Source: Dolichospermum sp. UHCC 0259
GTDB taxonomy: Bacteria > Cyanobacteriota > Cyanobacteriia > Cyanobacteriales > Nostocaceae
Length of the DNA: 60,653 nucleotides
NCBI RefSeq assembly: GCF_009711935.1
Contig: NZ_VIKX01000234.1
Span: 1-60,653, forward strand
Direction of reading: 5' to 3'
A model generated the notes under the pieces. The model searched no databases. It had not been told where the DNA came from and was given only the letters and a program-made list of their open reading frames with translations. This document shows positions 18,320 to 28,832 of this stretch, in pieces; the first letter of the stretch is position 1, and every line of letters begins with the position of its first letter. Made by a program: the position numbers and the translations under genes.

Positions 18320-21043
18320 TTAAAACTGAGAATCTAAACGATTGGCAAAGGCTGCTACTGCAATCATTGGCAAGCCAACAACCAGACAAATTAACCATTG
18401 ATTCCATGCCAATGGGGCTGTATAAAATAATTTATTCATCAAACCCCATTGGCTGAAAATTATCTGCAAAATAATAGTGCTGGCAATTCCCACATACATT
18501 GCTTTTTGATCGCCAATTTCTCGATTAATTCCGCGAATTTTATCAACAATAGCAACACCTAATTGGGTAATACTTAATAGGTAAAAAATTCTGCCTACGA
18601 CTAAAGATTGAATTGCCATTGTGCGGGCAACAGCAATATCTCCAGTTGTTTGTCGCATCCATTCAAAGACACCGAAAATTAAAATCCAGTTAAAGATAGA
18701 AATGAGGACAATACGTTTAACTAAATTAGGAGAAAGTAATTTTTCATTGGGATTACGTGGGGGTTGTTGCATTACCTGATCAGACTTGGGTTCAAAAGCC
18801 AAAGGAACTGTCATAGCAATGGAATTCACCATATTTAACCAGAGAACTTGTAAAGAGAGAATGGGTAAATCTCTAGCTAACAAAACGCTAATTAAAATCG
18901 TCATAGATTCACCACCATTCACAGGGAGAATAAAAGCGATCGCTTTTAACAAATTACTATAAACGGTTCTTCCTTCCTCCACCGCAGCTTCTATAGAGGC
19001 AAAGTTATCATCTGTCAAAATCATATCAGCGGCTTCTTTGGCCACTTCCGTACCCGCCCCACCCATTGCAATGCCAATATCCGCTTGTTTAAGGGCAGGT
19101 GCATCATTAACACCATCCCCTGTCATAGCGACTATTTCACCTTTAGATTGCAGCGCTTCCACAATTCGCAATTTCTGTTCGGGTGCTACACGGGCAAATA
19201 CTACCCCATCTTCTATGGCTGTAGCTAATTCTGGTTTTGCCATTTTCGCCAGTTCTGCACCTGTAAAAGCCCTCACTTCCCGATGATGATTAAAACCCAT
19301 CCGAGATGCTATTGCAGCCGCCGTGACAGCATGATCACCTGTAATCATTTTCACCTGGATACCAGCTTGTTGACAGGCTTGCACCGCCCTTATAGCCTCA
19401 GCACGGGGTGGATCGATCATCCCCTGCAAGCCTAAGAAAATCAAATCATTTTCGATATCTGCATGATCTAATGAATCTTGATTTTCCGAAACTGGTTTTT
19501 TGGCAAAAGCTAACACCCGTAAACCCTGATGCGCCATTGTATCGACTTGCTGATTTATAGTATTGGCATCCACAGAAGAAAGTTCCCCAGTGGAATTTAA
19601 CACCTGTTGACAACGTTTGAGAATCGCCTCTACCGAACCCTTAACGTAAATAATTCGTTCTTGTTGTTGGATTTCATGCAGAGTTGTCATGTACTGAAAC
19701 TCTGACTCAAAGGGGATGACATCAAGCCGGGATATACTCGCTTGTAAGTTGTCACGGGTTAACCCGACTTTATTCGCAGCCGTTATTAATGCGCCTTCAG
19801 TAGGATCACCAACTACTATCCATTGTCCATCTTTGTTTTCCAAGTGGGAATCATTGCACAAAAGCCCAGCTTTTAAACATTCCGCCAGAGGAGGAACATC
19901 ATTAAAATCTACAGGATTTGCTTCTAGTAAAATTTCCCCCCTTGGTGCATAGCCTGTACCCGTGACTGTATAATGTTGATCACCTGCATAGATGGCTTGT
20001 ACTGTCATCTGGTTTTCAGTCAAAGTCCCAGTTTTATCAGAACAAATTACTGTAGCACCTCCCAGGGTTTCCACTGCGGGTAACTTGCGTACAATGGCGT
20101 GACGGCTGGCCATGCGAGAAACACCAATGGCTAAGGTGACAGTAACTACAGCAGGTAATCCTTCAGGAATGGCACTCACAGCAAAAGCTACCGCAGGTTC
20201 AAACATTTCTACCCAGGTGTTACCGTATCCTAAGCCGACGGCAAATGTTAAAGATGCAATTCCTAAAATAATATAAAGTAGGGTGCGACTAAATTTGTCA
20301 AACTTCCGGGTTAAAGGGGTTTTGAGGATATTTCCCTGTTCCATTAATTGAGAAATACGCCCGGTTTCTGTGGCTGTACCAATAGCAACGACAATACCTT
20401 TACCAGTTCCAAAAGTGACAAAACTGCCAGCATAAGCCATATTAGTACGTTCTGCTAGAACTGCATCTACTTGTACTGGTTGGGTATTTTTTTCAACAGC
20501 GACAGATTCTCCTGTTAATCCCGATTCGTTGATTTGTAAATTCCGTGTTTGTACAAGTCGTAAATCTGCTGGTACTTTATCACCTGATGTTAATAATACG
20601 ATGTCTCCAGGGATTAATTCAGTAGAGGGAACTTGAAGTTTATTCCCATTGCGGATAATAGTGCTGTTGGTTTTGACAGAAGAGGCTAAAGCAGCGATCG
20701 CACTTTCAGCTTTCGATTCTTGCACAAAACCAATAATAGCATTAATTAAAGTTACACCCCAAATTACTCCAGCATTCACCCATTGTCCCAAAAATGCTTT
20801 GATTGCACCAGCAATTAACAAAATATAAAGTAGCGGTTGATGAAATTGCAGCAAAAACCGTAGTAAAGCACTTTTTCCGCGTTTAGCTTTCAGTTCGTTA
20901 GTACCAAAACTTTCTTTGCGTTTCGTTACTTCAGCAGAATTTAAACCTGTTTCAATATTACTGTTTAAATATTGATTTACTGTCTGTATAGGTAAATTAT
21001 GCCATTTATATTCTGCTAATTTATCCATAGCCAATATTGTCAT
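18320..21043 (-). CDS. Cation-transporting P-type ATPase (PMA1/PacL-like, P2 type)
   Basis: A 907-residue membrane pump. Order: N-terminal cation-ATPase domain, helices near residues 65-105, actuator domain with NESGLTGESVAVEK, helices with the ion-site motif AIPEGLPAVVTVTLAIG, phosphorylation motif CSDKTGTLTENQ, nucleotide-binding segment with VKGSVEAILKRC, hinge MITGDHAVTA and MTGDGVNDAPALKQADIG, then six C-terminal helices. The PEGLP motif and C-terminal helices point to a Ca2+ or H+/Na+ type P2 ATPase, not a heavy-metal pump (no CPC). The transported ion is not certain. Confidence 0.9.
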   Translation of the reverse strand: MTILAMDKLAEYKWHNLPIQTVNQYLNSNIETGLNSAEVTKRKESFGTNELKAKRGKSALLRFLLQFHQPLLYILLIAGAIKAFLGQWVNAGVIWGVTLINAIIGFVQESKAESAIAALASSVKTNSTIIRNGNKLQVPSTELIPGDIVLLTSGDKVPADLRLVQTRNLQINESGLTGESVAVEKNTQPVQVDAVLAERTNMAYAGSFVTFGTGKGIVVAIGTATETGRISQLMEQGNILKTPLTRKFDKFSRTLLYIILGIASLTFAVGLGYGNTWVEMFEPAVAFAVSAIPEGLPAVVTVTLAIGVSRMASRHAIVRKLPAVETLGGATVICSDKTGTLTENQMTVQAIYAGDQHYTVTGTGYAPRGEILLEANPVDFNDVPPLAECLKAGLLCNDSHLENKDGQWIVVGDPTEGALITAANKVGLTRDNLQASISRLDVIPFESEFQYMTTLHEIQQQERIIYVKGSVEAILKRCQQVLNSTGELSSVDANTINQQVDTMAHQGLRVLAFAKKPVSENQDSLDHADIENDLIFLGLQGMIDPPRAEAIRAVQACQQAGIQVKMITGDHAVTAAAIASRMGFNHHREVRAFTGAELAKMAKPELATAIEDGVVFARVAPEQKLRIVEALQSKGEIVAMTGDGVNDAPALKQADIGIAMGGAGTEVAKEAADMILTDDNFASIEAAVEEGRTVYSNLLKAIAFILPVNGGESMTILISVLLARDLPILSLQVLWLNMVNSIAMTVPLAFEPKSDQVMQQPPRNPNEKLLSPNLVKRIVLISIFNWILIFGVFEWMRQTTGDIAVARTMAIQSLVVGRIFYLLSITQLGVAIVDKIRGINREIGDQKAMYVGIASTIILQIIFSQWGLMNKLFYTAPLAWNQWLICLVVGLPMIAVAAFANRLDSQF

Positions 21044-21299
21044 AATTTCTTACTCCAGAGTTTTATCCTGATTGGATAATTTTATAATATACATTATTGA
21101 TATTTGACATAAATTTTCATTTCAATAATTTGGATATAGCATCTATATTTTATTAACATCTTCTTTAAGATATATTTATTTAGTTATAAATTAGTCATAA
21201 CCAATTCTGATAATTACCTCTTTAGACTCACGTATATAAATCGAAAACCTTTAACACTAAACATATCACTCATGTCCATAAAACTAAAATTCTAGATCA

Positions 21300-21761
21300 A
21301 TGACACAATCCTTAGACACAAAACCACAAACTCAGGAATTGCGGAGACTACTTGCAGGTTTTGAATGTGCGATGTTAACCACAGTTGATGATGATGGAAC
21401 TTTACATAGTCGTCCTATGTCAATCTGCAATGAAATTGACAATGATGCTACACTCTGGTTTTTTACCTTAGATAATTCCCATAAAGTCGTAGACATCGAA
21501 CATCATCAACAGGTGAATATTAGTTTTTCCGAACCTAATCAACAACGATATATTTCCATATTGGGAACAGCCCAATTAACAAAAGATCGTAATAAACTGC
21601 AAGGAAAATGGCAACACAAATTTCAAACTTGGTTTCCAAAAGGAATAAATGAACCAAATCTGGCATTACTGAAAGTTAAAGTTAATAAAGTAGATTATTG
21701 GGAGAGTTCATCTAGTTCTAGTCCGCAAACAATTAGTTTTTTGGAATTATCACACCGTTAA
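21300..21761 (+). CDS. Pyridoxamine 5'-phosphate oxidase-fold protein (general stress protein 26-like)
   Basis: A 153-residue flavin-binding split-barrel protein. LLAGFECAMLTTVDDDGTLHSRPMS (residues about 18-42 in outline), LWFFTLDNSHKV and VNISFSEPNQQRYISILGTA match the GSP26-like PPOX families. These bind FMN or related cofactors and are often stress-induced; the reaction is unknown. The preceding 256 bases (21044-21299) are very AT-rich and contain both this promoter and that of the divergent ATPase gene. Confidence 0.85.
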   Translation: MTQSLDTKPQTQELRRLLAGFECAMLTTVDDDGTLHSRPMSICNEIDNDATLWFFTLDNSHKVVDIEHHQQVNISFSEPNQQRYISILGTAQLTKDRNKLQGKWQHKFQTWFPKGINEPNLALLKVKVNKVDYWESSSSSSPQTISFLELSHR

Positions 21762-21783
21762 ATTCTAATACCCAAAATACCCA

Positions 21784-21815
21784 GATCCCCGACTTCTGGA
21801 AGAAGTCGGGGATCT
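21784..21815. terminator. AGATCCCCGACTTCT palindrome, second copy
   Basis: The hairpin AGATCCCCGACTTCT / AGAAGTCGGGGATCT lies between convergent genes, as does its twin at 18259-18290. Repeat-derived, probably terminating both transcripts. Confidence 0.6.
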
Positions 21816-21825
21816 ATCTGCTAAA

Positions 21826-23337
21826 TCATCCTAAAAATAACTTATATGCCGGATTATCGCTTTCATTCCAATAGTGATAACCAAGATTATCTAAAAATGA
21901 TTGCCATTCCACTGTTTCATGGGGGGGAACTTGCATTCCTACCACAATTCGTCCATAGTCTGCACCATTATTGCGATAATGAAATAAGCTAATATTCCAA
22001 TCAGGAGACATAGAAGTTACAAATTTCATTAATGCACCGGGACGTTCGGCAAATTCAAAGCGATAAAGGAGTTCATTTTCTGCTAATGGAGAATGTCCTC
22101 CTACCATGTGCCGCAAATGCAGTTTGGTTAATTCATCATCTGTTAAATCTATGGTTTTCAAACCGTGAGATTCAAAATTCTCCACCATTTTTGCAGCGTC
22201 GGCGCGATTTTCTATTTGCACACCCACGAAAATATGCGCTTCTTTTTCGTCAGCAATACGATAGTTAAATTCTGTCAGGTTGCGTTTACCAATACAGTCA
22301 CAAAACTTTCTTAAACTCCCTCTTTCTTCGGGAATTCTGACTGCAAAGATAGCTTCTCGACGTTCACCAAATTCTGCCCGTTCCGCCACAAAACGTAAAC
22401 GGTCAAAATTCATATTAGCACCACAAGCAACGGCGATGAGGGTTTGATTTTGAATTTGTTCTCGTTCTGCATAAAGTTTTGCGCCAGCGATCGCTAATGC
22501 CCCCGCAGGTTCTAAAATAGAGCGAGTATCCTCAAACACGTCTTTAATCGCCGCACAGGTGGCATCTGTATCCACTAAAATAATTTCATCTACGTATTGT
22601 TGACATAGCCGGAAAGTTTCTTCCCCCACTTCCCGCACCGCTACACCGTCTGCAAATAAACCTACCTGAGATAACCGCACCCGTTCACCAGCTTGCAATG
22701 ATTGATACATAGCGTTAGCATCTACAGGTTCAACACCAATAATTTTAATATCGGGACGCAATCGTTTAACATAAGCAGCAATCCCGGAAATTAAGCCACC
22801 ACCACCAATAGCCACAAAAATAGCGTGAATAGGTTGCTGATACTGTCGCAGTATTTCCATCCCAATTGTTCCCTGGCCAGCAATCACTTCTGGATCATCA
22901 AATGGATGTATAAAAGTTAACCCCTTTTCCGCTTCTAATTGCCGGGCATGGGCATAGGCATCATCATAATTATTACCATATAAAACAACCTCTCCACCCC
23001 GTGCCTTCACAGCATTGATTTTTACCTGGGGCGTAATCACCGGCATAACAATGATGGCCTTTGTTCCCAAACGACTAGCAGCTAAAGCCACACCTTGGGC
23101 ATGATTCCCCGCAGAAGCCGCGATAACACCTTGTTTAAGTAAGTCTGGGGTGAGATTGACCATTTTGTTATATGCGCCCCGCAGCTTGAACGAGAACACC
23201 GATTGCATATCTTCCCGTTTGAGGAGGAGTTTGTTATGAATGCGGTTAGAGAGATTTGGGGCATATTCCAATGGTGTTTCTTGGGCTACATCATAAACAC
23301 GGGCAGTGAGGATTTGTACCAGGTAGTCGCAATACAT
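21826..23337 (-). CDS. ilvA: Threonine ammonia-lyase (threonine deaminase), biosynthetic
   Basis: A 503-residue PLP enzyme converting threonine to 2-oxobutyrate, the first committed step to isoleucine. The PLP lysine lies in VFSFKLRGAYNKM, the phosphate-binding loop in AIGGGGLISGIAAY. Residues about 325-503 hold two ACT-like regulatory modules (EERGSLRKFCDCI and FEFAERPGALMKFV), so it should be feedback-controlled by isoleucine and valine. Length fits the long biosynthetic form. ilvC lies 5 kb away but not in an operon with it. Confidence 0.95.
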   Translation of the reverse strand: MYCDYLVQILTARVYDVAQETPLEYAPNLSNRIHNKLLLKREDMQSVFSFKLRGAYNKMVNLTPDLLKQGVIAASAGNHAQGVALAASRLGTKAIIVMPVITPQVKINAVKARGGEVVLYGNNYDDAYAHARQLEAEKGLTFIHPFDDPEVIAGQGTIGMEILRQYQQPIHAIFVAIGGGGLISGIAAYVKRLRPDIKIIGVEPVDANAMYQSLQAGERVRLSQVGLFADGVAVREVGEETFRLCQQYVDEIILVDTDATCAAIKDVFEDTRSILEPAGALAIAGAKLYAEREQIQNQTLIAVACGANMNFDRLRFVAERAEFGERREAIFAVRIPEERGSLRKFCDCIGKRNLTEFNYRIADEKEAHIFVGVQIENRADAAKMVENFESHGLKTIDLTDDELTKLHLRHMVGGHSPLAENELLYRFEFAERPGALMKFVTSMSPDWNISLFHYRNNGADYGRIVVGMQVPPHETVEWQSFLDNLGYHYWNESDNPAYKLFLG

Positions 23338-23772
<435 letters not shown>

Positions 23773-24789
23773 GTGGGCATAGTAGTTGAAAACGTCTCTA
23801 AACAATTTGGTAGTTTCCAAGCCGTTGAACAGGTAAACCTGGAAATTCAAAGTGGTTCGCTGGTGGCTTTACTCGGTCCATCGGGATCTGGTAAGTCTAC
23901 CTTATTGCGGTTAATCTCTGGTTTAGAAATGCCAGATACAGGTAAAATCATTTTAACAGGCAAAGATGCCACCTTTCAAAGTGTCCAAGAAAGAAATATT
24001 GGCTTTGTGTTTCAGCACTATGCCCTATTTAAACATTTAACAGTCCGTAAAAATATCGCCTTTGGTTTGGAAATTCGCAAAGCCCCCAAAAAGAAAATCG
24101 AGGGAAAAGTAGAACAGTTACTAGAACTAGTACAATTAAGTGGATTAGGCGATCGCTATCCTTCCCAACTTTCCGGCGGACAAAGACAACGGGTAGCCCT
24201 AGCTAGAGCCTTAGCTGTAGAACCCAATGTCCTCTTATTAGATGAACCATTTGGAGCGCTTGATGCCAAAGTTCGTAAAGACTTACGAGCCTGGTTACGT
24301 CGTCTCCATGACGAGGTTCATGTTACTACAGTTTTCGTCACCCATGACCAAGAAGAAGCAATGGAAGTTGCCGATGAAATTGTCGTCATGAATAAAGGCA
24401 AAGTAGAACAGGTAGGAACACCAGCACAAATTTATGATCATCCCGCATCTGCATTTGTGATGAGTTTTATTGGTCCTGTGAACGTATTACCCAGTTCTGC
24501 GAAAATCTTCCAAAGTAGTGGTTTTGAATCAACAAACCCCGAAACATTCTTGCGTCCCCAAGATATCATCATTGAAACAGTTGGTAATGGCACAACAGCA
24601 CAAGCTACAGTCAGCAGAATCATTCATTTAGGGTGGGAAATTCAAGTTGAATTAACCTTAGATGATGGACAAACGATGACAGCCCATTTAACACGGGAAC
24701 GGTTCGATGAATTAAAATTAGAACCACAAGAAAAGGTTTATGTTAAACCAAAAGACGCGAAATCTTTTCCTCTTTATTATTCAATTTAG
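23773..24789 (+). CDS. cysA: Sulfate/molybdate-type ABC transporter ATP-binding protein (CysA-like)
   Basis: A 338-residue ATPase subunit. Walker A is [12 protein letters not shown] (about 34-45), Q loop VFQHYALF, signature [15 protein letters not shown], Walker [14 protein letters not shown] loop [13 protein letters not shown]. The C-terminal 100 residues form a TOBE-like domain ([10 protein letters not shown]). It resembles CysA, which powers sulfate/thiosulfate import at the inner membrane. No cysT, cysW or binding protein is adjacent, so it acts with subunits encoded elsewhere. GTG 23773 is the likely start. Confidence 0.87.
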   Translation: MGIVVENVSKQFGSFQAVEQVNLEIQSGSLVALLGPSGSGKSTLLRLISGLEMPDTGKIILTGKDATFQSVQERNIGFVFQHYALFKHLTVRKNIAFGLEIRKAPKKKIEGKVEQLLELVQLSGLGDRYPSQLSGGQRQRVALARALAVEPNVLLLDEPFGALDAKVRKDLRAWLRRLHDEVHVTTVFVTHDQEEAMEVADEIVVMNKGKVEQVGTPAQIYDHPASAFVMSFIGPVNVLPSSAKIFQSSGFESTNPETFLRPQDIIIETVGNGTTAQATVSRIIHLGWEIQVELTLDDGQTMTAHLTRERFDELKLEPQEKVYVKPKDAKSFPLYYSI

Positions 24790-24847
24790 GGAACAGGGAA
24801 CAGGGGAAAAATTTCCCCCTTACCAATGACAACTGACCACTGACTAA

Positions 24848-25903
<1,056 letters not shown>

Positions 25904-25936
25904 TCATGGTTTTAAAGGTTTGTGAGATTGAAATTC

Positions 25937-26056
25937 TTAATGCACCAAATCCTTTTTAGTTAATTCTGGCAATTCTATGGGTAATCCTACATTAAAAGGA
26001 GACTGATTAATATTGAGACGGATATAAACATCAGTAGAATGAGCGATCGCTTTCAT
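25937..26056 (-). pseudogene. Short remnant open frame, unrecognised
   Basis: A 39-codon frame (MKAIAHSTDVYIRLNINQSP at its start) ends at TTA 25937-25939; the frame is open a further about 25 codons upstream without a start, then meets a stop near 26128. It reads like the C-terminal end of a decayed gene. The rest of the 25844-26210 gap holds the por promoter region and no other feature. Confidence 0.35.
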
Positions 26057-26210
26057 GAGGGATAATTGAGGGGTGTAGGCATATCCCGTTGTAGATATCG
26101 CTGACAAAATAAATATGGGCTACACTAGTGATAGGAAAATTCCCAAACAGTCAGGTATTGCTGTTACTGATCAAATGAATACTTAAATAATCCTCTATTT
26201 CGATATATCA

Positions 26211-27065
26211 GTGAAACGTGACTCCATTTATTACCAAATTTTCAAGCGATTTCCGGCGTTAATATTTGAACTCGTTGATCATCGCCCCGAACAGGCGCAC
26301 AACTATCAGTTTGAGTCAGTTGAAGTGAAAGAAACCGCCTTTAGGATTGATGGGGTATTTTTACCACCAGAAGGCGCAAAACCGAGAGTTATATTTTTTG
26401 CTGAAGTTCAATTTCAGAAAGACGAAGCTCTCTATCATCGGTTTTTTACTGAGTCGCTGACGTATTTGTACCGGAATCAGTCTCAATATGATGACTGGTA
26501 CTGTGTGATAATTTTTCCATCACGCAGTTTGTCACCAAAGGATACAATAACTCATCGAATGTTTTTGAACAGCGACCAAGTGCAGTGTATTTATCTGGAT
26601 GAGTTAGGAAGTTTCAATACTCTACCAATAGGTATTAATTTAATGCAGTTGACGATCGCCTCAGAAAAAGTCATGGCAGAGCAAGCGCGTCTACTAATTC
26701 AACGGGTACAATTAGAATCAACTGGCTCACTGCCGAAAAACGAAATCATAGATATTATCACCACGATCGCTGTTTACAAGTTTTCATCTTTGAGTAGAGA
26801 GGAAGTAGAAGCTATGCTGGGATTGACTTTAGAAGAAACAAGGGTTTACCAAGAAGCGAAAGCTGAGGGTCGAGAACAAGGTCGAGAACAAGGTCGAGAG
26901 CAAGGTCGAGAACAAGGTCGAGAAGAACGGGAAGCTGAAATGTTGAAAGTTACTGTCCCTCTGTTACTAAAAACAGGAATGAGTGTAGAAGAGATTGCTC
27001 AAAAACTCAATGTTAACGTAGAATCTGTCAGGCTCTCCGCACAGGAGAACACGGACAATTCGTAG
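26211..27065 (+). CDS. Rpn-family (DUF2887) PD-(D/E)XK nuclease-like protein
   Basis: A 284-residue protein. DSIYYQIFKRFPALIFELV at the N-terminus and FRIDGVFLPP...FAEVQFQKD (about residues 43-76) give the D...ExQ nuclease pattern of the DUF2887/Rpn group. After a helical middle part comes a five-fold tandem of the tetrapeptide GREQ (about 222-241), a likely coiled or flexible linker. The C-terminal TGMSVEEIAQKLNVNVESVR looks like a small HTH. Start is GTG 26211. It stands 600 bases from the CRISPR array. Related elements move between cyanobacterial genomes; a defence role is inference only. Confidence 0.8.
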   Translation: MKRDSIYYQIFKRFPALIFELVDHRPEQAHNYQFESVEVKETAFRIDGVFLPPEGAKPRVIFFAEVQFQKDEALYHRFFTESLTYLYRNQSQYDDWYCVIIFPSRSLSPKDTITHRMFLNSDQVQCIYLDELGSFNTLPIGINLMQLTIASEKVMAEQARLLIQRVQLESTGSLPKNEIIDIITTIAVYKFSSLSREEVEAMLGLTLEETRVYQEAKAEGREQGREQGREQGREQGREEREAEMLKVTVPLLLKTGMSVEEIAQKLNVNVESVRLSAQENTDNS

Positions 27066-27272
27066 AAAACTACTAAGATTTTGGTATTTTAGCTGATTGA
27101 AAAAAGCAGCTTTATCGGAATTGCGATCGCAAAACACCCAGCTTAGGCGATCGCTTTTCTGATTTGTGGCAGGCGATCGCCTTATGGTATAAGTGGTGGA
27201 AAGATAAACTGAATATTATGTATGCCAGCTAAAATTACTAGTTTTTAACCCATATCAAGAGGAAATTGTTAT

Positions 27273-27602
27273 ATGGAGAGACTAAATTATCCAGAAATAG
27301 TCCAAAAAATTCTGGAAGGTCATGCAAAAAATCGCTCGAATATTCAAACAGAAGTCAAACTGGTATTTGATACGGATCGCAATCATTATCAAGTTCTTAA
27401 CATTGGTTGGCAAGAGCTAACGCGAATATTTGGTTGTATTATTTACATAGAAATTAAAGATGGCAAAATTTGGATTGAACGCGATGGAACAGAAATCGGC
27501 ATAGCCAATGAATTGGTAAAAGCGGGAGTTCCTAAACAAGATATAGTTTTGGGTTTTAAAGCCCCATACAAACGGCAATTTACCGAATTTGCTGCTAGTT
27601 GA
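27273..27602 (+). CDS. XisI family protein (fdxN-element excision controlling factor homologue)
   Basis: A 109-residue protein with the XisI pattern: YQVLNIGWQELTRIFGCIIY, KIWIERDGTEIGIANELV, then VPKQDIVLGFKAPYKR. In Anabaena, xisI with xisF and xisH affects developmental excision of the fdxN element, but most XisI homologues are unrelated to that element and pair with XisH, a PD-(D/E)XK protein. No xisH is adjacent. A good ribosome site (AAGAGG near 27257) supports ATG 27273. Its stop is only 38 bases from the leader-distal end of the CRISPR array. Confidence 0.88.
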   Translation: MERLNYPEIVQKILEGHAKNRSNIQTEVKLVFDTDRNHYQVLNIGWQELTRIFGCIIYIEIKDGKIWIERDGTEIGIANELVKAGVPKQDIVLGFKAPYKRQFTEFAAS

Positions 27603-27640
27603 AGCATATCGAAATTACGGCAAAATACGGTAATTAGGTT

Positions 27641-28550
27641 GTTTCAGTCCCCTTGCGGGGATTATGCAAATTGAAACCAAGATTATGGAAAAAATCCATA
27701 AAATTGGCGGTAAAGTTTCAGTCCCCTTGCGGGGATTATGCAAATTGAAACATGCCAGGAATACCAGGGATACCAGGAATACCAGGAAGTTTCAGTCCCC
27801 TTGCGGGGATTATGCAAATTGAAACATGATACTTGTAATCATCATCCTTGCCCTAATTGCTTGTTTCAGTCCCCTTGCGGGGATTATGCAAATTGAAACT
27901 TGATTTTAATTCGTCAACGGTTACAGATCCGGGTTGTTTCAGTCCCCTTGCGGGGATTATGCAAATTGAAACATTGAAGAAACAATCGAGGAGAAATGCG
28001 AAGTTGGTTTCAGTCCCCTTGCGGGGATTATGCAAATTGAAACTAGAAATGAAATAGATATAGGCGAAAATAAAGCTGGTTTCAGTCCCCTTGCGGGGAT
28101 TATGCAAATTGAAACTTGATAGATGCGGCTGTTTGGGACGGAACAGCAAAGGTTTCAGTCCCCTTGCGGGGATTATGCAAATTGAAACCTAAGTTTATGG
28201 GGTGGAAACCCATCAAGCAGTATGAGTTTCAGTCCCCTTGCGGGGATTATGCAAATTGAAACTCAACCTTAGATACAACAAAGATGCTGCAAAGTTTCAG
28301 TTTCAGTCCCCTTGCGGGGATTATGCAAATTGAAACCCGTGCCTTTGGGAAATAAATTATGAGGAAATTACAGAGTTTCAGTCCCCTTGCGGGGATTATG
28401 CAAATTGAAACTTTGGTTATGCCCTGCTTTACCCGTTCTGCGGTGTTTCAGTCCCCTTGCGGGGATTATGCAAATTGAAACTATGGTGGCATCTACCCCA
28501 AAAGCAATTTCTGGTTTCAGTCCCCTTGCGGGGATTATGCAAATTGAAAC
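27641..28550 (-). CRISPR. CRISPR array, 13 identical 37-bp repeats, 12 spacers
   Basis: Thirteen identical repeats start at 27641, 27715, 27789, 27863, 27936, 28007, 28079, 28152, 28226, 28300, 28375, 28445 and 28514. Spacers, left to right, are 37, 37, 37, 36, 34, 35, 36, 37, 37, 38, 33 and 32 bases. I assign the minus strand: the repeat then ends with stem TCCCC-GCAA-GGGGA directly before ACTGAAAC, an 8-base tag like that in Synechocystis repeats cut by Cas6. On the plus strand the stem would lie near the 5' end, which is unusual. The minus reading also puts the longer non-coding side (28551-28832) at the leader end. Cas6 at 37638 is the likely processing enzyme. No cas1/cas2 nearby. Confidence 0.98.
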
Positions 28551-28832
28551 CCCGACCTCTGAAACCCAGTCTAAGAGCAGACCGTAGGAGGGATTTTGGC
28601 GGACCTCCGAAAAAACCTCATTACAGGCTTCGGGAGTGATGCCAACTGAAACTAACAAAACGCTGAAAGTATTTAGTTGTCAAGGTTCTGGCGATTTGGC
28701 GGACCCCCAGGGTTTTTGACCCCGCTTTGGATTGCCAAATTTATCTTGATCTAAGAGTAAAATTTAACAGATTACTTGTCAAGATTTACCGTATTACAAA
28801 TAGTAAAGCATGAGATTGACAAAATTAGTCAA
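28551..28832 (-). promoter_or_regulatory. CRISPR leader with a candidate sigma-70 promoter
   Basis: A 282-base gene-free region between the array and the WYL gene. On the minus strand a TTGACA (28777-28782) is separated by exactly 17 bases from TACTCT (28754-28759), so transcription could start near 28747 and run about 200 bases to the first repeat. The block GGTCCGCCAAA occurs twice on the minus strand (near 28598 and 28697). A segment ending in GTTTCAG at 28646-28652 faintly resembles a repeat end. Promoter assignment is by eye. Confidence 0.6.

Noticed and set aside
27641-28550. Plus-strand transcription of the array with tag ATTGAAAC
   Set aside because: The tag is plausible, but the hairpin would lie at the wrong end of the repeat and only 38 bases would remain for a leader. 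Not fully excluded.
28616-28652. A degenerate fourteenth CRISPR repeat to the right of the array
   Set aside because: Only the ends (atgc, gaaac) match, spacing to the last repeat is about 65 bases, and the region is better explained as leader. Kept as a remark only.
27853-28658. Long open frames across the CRISPR array on both strands
   Set aside because: They repeat the same residues once per CRISPR repeat; they are read-through of the array and not genes.
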